Assembly: GCA_003477345.1 (NCBI GenBank)
Contig: DMTG01000266.1
Coordinates: forward strand, 1-11,678
Source of the DNA: Succinivibrionaceae bacterium
GTDB taxonomy: Bacteria > Pseudomonadota > Gammaproteobacteria > Enterobacterales > Succinivibrionaceae
Reading direction: 5' to 3'
Length of the DNA stretch: 11,678 nucleotides
A program made the translations under genes and the position numbers. The first letter of the stretch is position 1, and each line of letters begins with the position of its first letter. The notes beneath the pieces are model-generated. The model did no database searches and was not told where the DNA came from. It worked only from the letters and a program-made list of their open reading frames with translations. Positions 7,717 through 11,678 of the stretch are shown in pieces.

Positions 7717-8109
7717 ATGAGATTTTCCTGTCTGCTTTACAATGCATTATCTCTTCTGTGTGCTCTGCTTTTATGCATGGTATCTTATGCTTCAGACTTT
7801 CCCCGTGACAGTGTCGAGCCTACGGTTAAGGAGTGGAATGCGGTGGAGGAATTTTCAAAGCGTATGGGGATAACCCATGAGAAAGCAAGAGTTGCTATGA
7901 TCATGGCGACAACCGATCTTGTGGAGCATAACTGTCAGTTTGATCCGGGGGATCTCTACAGGGAATTTCACGAGAAAATACTTAAAGATCCAAAAATGCA
8001 GAAGGCTCTTAAGGAATACTACTCCTATATTGATTCAATCTGTGTGTATTCAAGAGAGAACTGGTGTGCCGAATATCGCGGCGGCAACAGGATCTTTGGA
8101 ATATGGTGA
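7717..8109 (+). CDS. Small exported protein of unknown function, 130 aa
   Basis: I do not recognise this protein. It starts with a signal peptide with a long hydrophobic core (LLYNALSLLCALLLCMVSYAS), with cutting likely near residue 25 or 26, leaving a mature protein of about 105 aa. That part is mainly helical: VKEWNAVEEFSKRMGITHEKARVAM, then a second helix pair with LYREFHEKILKDPKMQKALKEYY. Mature Cys are at 73, 109 and 117. The tail is aromatic (NRIFGIW). The start is well set by AAGGAG at 7706-7711, 5 bp before the ATG. It sits 12 bp after the D-x-D-x-D-G protein gene and 22 bp before the six-Cys protein gene, so co-transcription with both is likely. Confidence 0.7.
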   Translation: MRFSCLLYNALSLLCALLLCMVSYASDFPRDSVEPTVKEWNAVEEFSKRMGITHEKARVAMIMATTDLVEHNCQFDPGDLYREFHEKILKDPKMQKALKEYYSYIDSICVYSRENWCAEYRGGNRIFGIW

Positions 8110-8131
8110 TAACTAAACTCTGGAGTCTCAT

Positions 8132-8701
8132 ATGAGCAGTTCAAAAAAACTTAGGCTTCTAGGTGCTGTCTCAGTATTTGCGGTAGCAGCTGTGATGCCT
8201 TTATATGCCGCATCTCAGGACTTCAACGATGTCGCAGGAGTTCCTTTCATCAAAGGTACCGTTCTTACCTGCAGGGCCTCTGATTTTGAAAAAACCGTTT
8301 TTGAGGGAAATGACAACTACTCTGTCTGCCGTCTTAAAACTGATTCATTAAAAGATCAGGGAAAGATTGTAAAAACCTCGGTTCTGACAAGGTATCCTGC
8401 TGTTCTCTGGGGCTGTTTTTCAAAGAACGAACTTGGAGGGGTACCTATCGACAATAACGAGAACGGGCGATATTCAGATTATAACCGTAGCATTACCTAC
8501 GCAGGAAACTGTGCGGTAGTTATCAGAGTCAACTATCAGCATGGCGGCAAATGCTATCCTCATTTTGAAGGAGATTATTTTGAGGTGTTTCAGTCTAATC
8601 ATCTAAGCCGAATTGTGGACAGCTCTGATAAGAAAAACCTGAGGATAGAGTATATTCCATGCCAGATGAACGATGTACCGGTTCTCTTTGAATTTGAGTA
8701 G
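8132..8701 (+). CDS. Small exported six-cysteine protein of unknown function, 189 aa
   Basis: I do not recognise this protein. Residues 1-26 form a signal peptide (KKLRLLGAVSVFAVAAVMPLYA). The mature part holds exactly six Cys, at 47, 66, 95, 127, 141 and 177, enough for three disulfides, which suits an oxidising periplasm or the outside. Notable stretches are FIKGTVLTCRASDF, the aromatic VLWGCFSKN, NYQHGGKCYPHFEGDYFEVF and EYIPCQ. Predicted structure is mostly beta. TGGAG at 8121-8125 lies 6 bp before the ATG. It is the last gene of the three-gene group; a set of inverted repeats begins at its stop codon. Confidence 0.72.
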   Translation: MSSSKKLRLLGAVSVFAVAAVMPLYAASQDFNDVAGVPFIKGTVLTCRASDFEKTVFEGNDNYSVCRLKTDSLKDQGKIVKTSVLTRYPAVLWGCFSKNELGGVPIDNNENGRYSDYNRSITYAGNCAVVIRVNYQHGGKCYPHFEGDYFEVFQSNHLSRIVDSSDKKNLRIEYIPCQMNDVPVLFEFE

Positions 8702-8730
8702 AAGACTAGGCGACTGTTTTCTACTCGCCT
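8696..8730. other. Two mutually exclusive hairpins at the end of the exported-protein genes
   Basis: GAGTAGAA (8696-8703) pairs with TTCTACTC (8719-8726), a perfect 8-bp stem that includes the stop codon at 8699-8701. AGGCGA (8708-8713) pairs with TCGCCT (8725-8730), a perfect 6-bp stem. The two cannot form together because they share bases 8725-8726. Neither has a U-run on either strand, so this is not a standard terminator; it may protect mRNA 3' ends or help Rho-dependent termination. Confidence 0.4.
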
Positions 8731-8891
8731 TCAGGAACCTTCAGCTCTGAAAGATTGACCATTTTTACATACTGACTGTGCTGCCTGTGTTTTGCAAAGC
8801 CTGCTGCATACAGAGGCAGTGTTACAAAACCATCTCCTTCTCCAACGACTGTGCCAGTCCGTGCTATAATCGTGAGCATTTTGGGGAACAT
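8721..8891 (-). CDS. Short open frame, possible small protein or C-terminal gene remnant
   Basis: A minus-strand frame runs without a stop from 8963 to a TAG at 8721-8723. The first ATG is at 8891-8889, giving 56 aa; another ATG at 8879-8877 gives 52 aa. The product contains GDGFVTLPLYAAGFAKHRQH and ends in VKMVNLSELKVPEGE. Its composition and codons (CTT TCA GAG CTG AAG GTT) look like real coding sequence in this genome, more so than the plus-strand frame over the same bases. No ribosome-binding site precedes either ATG, so a decayed 3' end of a larger gene is as likely as a working small gene. I cannot name a family. Confidence 0.35.
   Translation of the reverse strand: MFPKMLTIIARTGTVVGEGDGFVTLPLYAAGFAKHRQHSQYVKMVNLSELKVPEGE
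8862..8870 (+). promoter_or_regulatory. Extended -10 promoter in the long intergenic gap
   Basis: TGCTATAAT at 8862-8870 is a perfect extended -10 element (TG-n-TATAAT), which can work without a -35. No -35 match exists at 17-bp spacing. The start of transcription would be near 8877. It faces away from the exported-protein genes and points into the stretch ending in a terminator-like hairpin at 8972-8994. The same bases are codons of the short minus-strand frame, so chance is possible. Confidence 0.4.
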
Positions 8892-8902
8892 CAAAAAATA
8901 GC

Positions 8903-8922
8903 GCTCAAATGTTTTTTTGAGC
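8903..8922 (-). terminator. Hairpin with T-run on the minus strand
   Basis: The perfect 7-bp stem GCTCAAA/TTTGAGC, read on the minus strand, is followed four bases later by TTTTTT. It could stop minus-strand transcripts coming from mutS, but it lies about 400 bp after the mutS stop and just inside the short minus-strand frame. On the plus strand it is only a hairpin. Confidence 0.25.
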
Positions 8923-8971
8923 TCTCTATTAACTCGATGAAATATAAAGAATTTGAGAAGTGATTAAATTT

Positions 8972-8994
8972 CCTCCAAGGAAGGGGGCTTTTTT
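8972..8994 (+). terminator. Candidate intrinsic terminator
   Basis: CCTCC (8972-8976) pairs with GGGGG (8983-8987) through four G-C pairs and one G-U, with loop AAGGAA, followed by C and six T at 8989-8994. The stem is short but G-C rich and the U-run is good. It would end a transcript from the promoter at 8862-8870. Confidence 0.4.
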
Positions 8995-9010
8995 ACCAAA
9001 TTGTGCCCGA

Positions 9011-9041
9011 AAAGCCCCTGGCTTCAGCCATGGGCTGTCAA
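9011..9041 (+). mobile_element. IS200/IS605-type end hairpin, no transposase (solo end or relic)
   Basis: AGCCC-c-TGGCT-tc-AGCCA-t-GGGCT (9013-9036) is an imperfect hairpin with one mismatched pair, preceded by AAA and followed one base later by TCAA (9038-9041). Subterminal imperfect hairpins of the form AAAGCCCC..GGCTT..AGCC..GGG next to a short tetranucleotide cleavage site are typical of right ends of IS200/IS605 elements, where TnpA (a Y1 HUH transposase) binds and cuts. TCAA is the right cleavage site in IS608. Neither tnpA nor tnpB is present, and no matching left end is seen. Read on the minus strand the same hairpin is followed by TTTT and could act as a weak terminator for mutS transcripts; that is the main alternative. 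Confidence 0.45.
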
Positions 9042-9166
9042 CTTTTGATGATATTCCTTCTCAAGAGATAGCTAACGTTCTAAAAAACATCCTAAAAAAT
9101 AAAGGCATTCACTATGCAAAAGATGTTGATGACTTATTTGCAAGGCTTGGCGGCACCGCTAAATAG
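9041..9166 (+). pseudogene. C-terminal protein remnant next to the IS-type end
   Basis: An open frame continues from 8960 (GTG) to a TAG at 9164-9166. The first part merely reads through the terminator and the hairpin (giving the KAPGFSHG peptide usual for such hairpins). From 9041 on it looks like a genuine protein end: TFDDIPSQEIANVLKNILKN, then KGIHYAKDVDDLFARLGG and a stop, with amphipathic helix patterns. This suits the 3' end of a gene whose front part was lost. I do not recognise the family, and no ribosome-binding site or start fits a short complete gene. Confidence 0.35.
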
Positions 9167-9320
9167 AATGCTTAAGCAGTGATGGAAAAGCTGCCTTTGA
9201 ATCTTGTGAGTAAAATCTCTCCTATTTAGATTTCAATAGCAGATCTGTTTTTCAGAAAGCTTATCAGTCGTTCAAGGCAGCTGAGCTGCAGCTGTCTTAA
9301 GTGAGATGATTAGGCAGCTT
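9167..9320. other. mutS 3' flank with three copies of an AGCTGCC element
   Basis: AAAAGCTGCCT (9186-9196) and AGGCAGCTTTT (9312-9322) are a perfect 11-bp inverted repeat, the second arm touching the mutS stop codon. Between them, AAGGCAGCT (9274-9282) and AGCTGTCTT (9290-9298) form a 9-bp stem with one G-T pair and a 7-base loop. In the mutS mRNA 3' end these segments can pair in alternative ways. No classic U-run follows the local hairpin, though the distal arm at 9186 is followed by TTTT on the minus strand. I see no gene in this stretch. Confidence 0.4.
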
Positions 9321-11678
9321 TTAGAAATTATCGAGGTTTGCTTTGGCGTAACCAATTATTTCCTTAGGAAGACCTGCAAGTTTGCCTACTTCCAGAGCGT
9401 AGGAGTATTTCTGACTGCCGCTGTCTGCTTTGTACAGGAAGACGATTTTGCCATTGAATTTCTGGGCCTTGAAGCAGATGTTCTTTATAGTAGGCAGTTT
9501 TTCTTCAAGTCTGGCAATTTCAGCATAGTGGGTAGAGAAGAAGGTAAAGCAGATGATCTCCTCACAGATATATCTGGCAATAGCCGCAGCAAGGGCTGCA
9601 CCTTCCACGGTACTGGTTCCGCGGCCGATTTCATCCATAAGCACCAGACTTGATCTGGTAGCATTGTTGACGATAGATGCGGCTTCCTCCATTTCTACCA
9701 TAAAGGTAGAGCGGCCTGAGGAGAGGTCATCAGAGGCTCCGATTCTGGTGAAGATTCTGTCGATGTCTCCAATTTCTGCTTTGTCTGCCGGCACAAATGA
9801 TCCGATTCTTGCCATGATTGCAATTAATGCCGCCTGCCTCATGTAGGTGGATTTTCCTCCCATGTTAGGCCCGGTAATAATCAGCATGCGCTTGTCGGAA
9901 AGATCAAGATCGTTGGCCACGAACGGTTTGTCTGAGAGTGTTTCAATTACCGGGTGACGGCCCTGACTAATTTTTAAGACACGCTCTCTTGAGAGAACTG
10001 GTCGGTGGTAGTTGTTCTCATAGGCAGTGACTGCAAAGCTGTTTAGCATATCAAGCTTGGCCAGCATCAGCGCAAGGGTGGTCAGGGTAGGCAGCTCCTG
10101 CTTGAGCGCCTGCATTATCTCTTCAAAGAGCTGCTTTTCAAGGGCAAGCGACTTTTCCTGAGCGTTCAGAGTTTTCTCTTCGAGCTCTTTGAGTTCAGGG
10201 GTAATGTAGCGCTCGTTGTTTTTCAGGGTCTGTCTTCTTATATAGGTAGCTGGTACCTTGTCAGACTGTGATCTTGGAACTTCTATATAATAGCCGTGAA
10301 CGGAATTGAAGTTGACCTTGAGCGTGCTGATGCCGGAGGCGGCTTTTTCTCTTGCTTCTATTTTGGAGAGAATTTCCTCAGAGCCGTTCATGAGTTTTCT
10401 CAGGGTATCAAGTTCCTCACTATAGCCGTCGGCAATCACTCCGCCGTCGCGCAGAAAAGTTGAGGGAACCTTGGCTATTGCACGGGTTAGCAGATTTTCA
10501 ATCTGCGGCAGTGCATCAATAGATGCAGCGTAGGCGGTAAGCGCCTCACTGCCGGCAGAATTTAAAACATCTTTGAGGTTTGGTACTAGTTTTAAAGAAT
10601 CTCTTAAGACTGCAAAATCTTTAGGTTTGGCAGAAGATAGTCCGATTCTTGCAGCTATTCTTTCAATATCGCCAATACTGCTTAAATCATTTTCGATTTT
10701 TTCATAGGTTCCAGTAGCTATAAGAGCTTCGACAATATCAAGTCTTGAATTTACTTCAAAATTGTTTCTTATAGGAGTAACAAGGCTGCTTCTTAGGTAT
10801 CTGCAGCCCATTGGCGTGCAGGTTTTGTCAAGAACGCCTAGCAGGGATCCTCTTTTATCTCCTCTGAGATTCTGCTGAAGCTCAAGATTGCGCTGGGCGG
10901 TTTTATCCAGAATGACAAAGCCTGAATTGTCATCGCGTGCAATCGCTCTGACATGATCGATTGATACGTTCTGGGTTTCTTTTACATAGGCAAGCAGAGC
11001 ACCGGCGGCACAGATGGCATCTTCCAGATCTTCAATATCAAAGCCTAAAAGACTCTGGGTTGCAAACTGGGTGCATAGGGCTCTGTAGGCCGTCTTCAGC
11101 TCATAATTCCAGTCAGGCACCGCTTTTCTGCTCTGAATTTCATTTATACAGTCGAGTTCTTTGAAATTTTCAGGATAGATGATTTCTGCAGGAGTTGTCT
11201 TGTCAAGATAAAGCCCTACCTCAGACAGATCTCTCGCTATGGCGGTTTTGAATACTCCGCTTGATAGGTTCAGCCAGGCATAGCCGTAGTAGTGAGTGCC
11301 TTTATAGATAGAGGCAATAAGATTTTCCTGATTCTCAGGAGCAATGCCTTCGTCAGTTACCGTACCAGGTGTAACAATTCTTGAGATTTTTCTCTCCATG
11401 GTTTTCTGCTTTCCGGGAATACCGTACTGTTCGCAGATTACTACTGATTCACCTAGTTTTATGAGCCTTGATATATAGTTGTCAGCCGCATGGAAGGGCA
11501 CTCCGCACATCGGGATCGGATCACCGCTTACATTGCCTCTTCGAGTTAAAGTAAGGTCAAGCAGGCGGGACGCTTTTTTAGCATCGTCAAAAAACAGTTC
11601 GTAGAAATCACCAAGCCTGTAAAAGAGCAGGGTGTCCTGATATCTGCTTTTTATATCAAGATACTGCTGCATCATCGG
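9321..11678 (-). CDS. mutS: DNA mismatch repair protein MutS (5' end cut by window edge)
   Basis: MutS binds mismatches and small loops in newly copied DNA, then with ATP recruits MutL. Visible are 785 codons starting with the Pro of P-MMQQY, so about 11 N-terminal residues lie outside. Numbering from the first visible Met, Phe24-Tyr25-Glu26 in GDFYELF is the mismatch-reading wedge (E. coli Phe36, offset 12). Connector, core and clamp domains follow (HGYYIEVP and [20 protein letters not shown]). The ATPase has Walker [16 protein letters not shown] with Lys608, [14 protein letters not shown], Walker [14 protein letters not shown] and the FFSTHY motif. Two oddities: after GRGTST comes VEG (690-692) where Y/F-D-G is nearly universal, and SQKYSYALE stands where SKSYG is usual. 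The protein ends in KANLDNF, equal to about E. coli residue 796 of 853, so the clamp-binding and tetramerisation tail is missing. It converges on the exported-protein genes. Confidence 0.97.
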   Translation of the reverse strand, partial: PMMQQYLDIKSRYQDTLLFYRLGDFYELFFDDAKKASRLLDLTLTRRGNVSGDPIPMCGVPFHAADNYISRLIKLGESVVICEQYGIPGKQKTMERKISRIVTPGTVTDEGIAPENQENLIASIYKGTHYYGYAWLNLSSGVFKTAIARDLSEVGLYLDKTTPAEIIYPENFKELDCINEIQSRKAVPDWNYELKTAYRALCTQFATQSLLGFDIEDLEDAICAAGALLAYVKETQNVSIDHVRAIARDDNSGFVILDKTAQRNLELQQNLRGDKRGSLLGVLDKTCTPMGCRYLRSSLVTPIRNNFEVNSRLDIVEALIATGTYEKIENDLSSIGDIERIAARIGLSSAKPKDFAVLRDSLKLVPNLKDVLNSAGSEALTAYAASIDALPQIENLLTRAIAKVPSTFLRDGGVIADGYSEELDTLRKLMNGSEEILSKIEAREKAASGISTLKVNFNSVHGYYIEVPRSQSDKVPATYIRRQTLKNNERYITPELKELEEKTLNAQEKSLALEKQLFEEIMQALKQELPTLTTLALMLAKLDMLNSFAVTAYENNYHRPVLSRERVLKISQGRHPVIETLSDKPFVANDLDLSDKRMLIITGPNMGGKSTYMRQAALIAIMARIGSFVPADKAEIGDIDRIFTRIGASDDLSSGRSTFMVEMEEAASIVNNATRSSLVLMDEIGRGTSTVEGAALAAAIARYICEEIICFTFFSTHYAEIARLEEKLPTIKNICFKAQKFNGKIVFLYKADSGSQKYSYALEVGKLAGLPKEIIGYAKANLDNF

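Larger units (their letters stand above)
8877..8994 (+). ncRNA. Candidate small RNA between extended -10 and terminator
   Basis: From the extended -10 at 8862-8870, a transcript of about 118 bases would contain a perfect 7-bp hairpin, GCTCAAA (8903-8909) and TTTGAGC (8916-8922), and end in a G-C hairpin with a U-run at 8972-8994. It has no convincing open frame. I match it to no known RNA family. The call rests only on promoter, internal hairpin and terminator being in the right order and spacing. Confidence 0.25.

Noticed and set aside
8778..8963. 61-codon plus-strand frame in the intergenic gap
   Set aside because: The start region lacks a ribosome-binding site, the product is Cys-rich without pattern, and the opposite strand has the better coding character.
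9306..9846. Plus-strand frames of 115 and 97 codons
   Set aside because: They lie antisense within the conserved mutS ATPase region and are shadows of it.

Overview
The window looks like a stretch of chromosome from a Gram-negative bacterium, probably a gammaproteobacterium. MutS has the gammaproteobacterial-type start (P-MMQQY-L-x-I-K) and tracks E. coli MutS with a constant 12-residue offset at the landmarks checked. Six consecutive genes carry export signals of Gram-negative size. The codon style and the mix of clostripain-type protease with secreted hypothetical proteins would suit a gut anaerobe such as a member of the Succinivibrionaceae, but that placement is a guess, not shown by the sequence.

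Layout. Bases 1-1269 hold a complete tyrosine-recombinase integrase, preceded by a 144-bp leader with two related inverted repeats and followed by a small stem-loop terminator. Bases 1544-8701 hold six genes on the plus strand, all predicted to be exported: an unrecognised 408-aa protein, a very large C11 (clostripain-family) cysteine peptidase, a 303-aa partner built from two small beta-type domains joined by a Gly/Trp linker, and a tight run of three small secreted proteins (one with a Ca-binding-like D-x-D-x-D-G motif, one small Cys-containing protein, one with six Cys). Bases 8702-9320 are a 619-bp gap of scrambled or regulatory DNA: nested hairpins, an extended -10 promoter with a terminator about 120 bases on (a possible small RNA), a short minus-strand reading frame, an IS200/IS605-type end hairpin with no transposase, and a short protein remnant. 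Bases 9321-11678 are mutS on the minus strand, convergent with the exported-protein genes and cut by the window edge just inside its N-terminus.

How the genes may work together. The main unexplained system is the exported cluster. The last two segments of the C11 peptidase and both domains of the next protein begin with the same L-x-G-x-W/Y pattern, and several end with an F-Q-N-G turn, so the peptidase and its neighbour seem to share a building block and may bind each other or the same target. This is inference from sequence pattern only. The integrase marks a mobile or once-mobile segment at the left edge, but no tRNA, second attachment site or other mobility gene is visible, so whether the exported cluster is its cargo cannot be decided here. 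MutS is notable for ending where E. coli residue 796 would lie, without the usual C-terminal clamp-binding and tetramerisation tail, and for a changed D-loop after Walker B.
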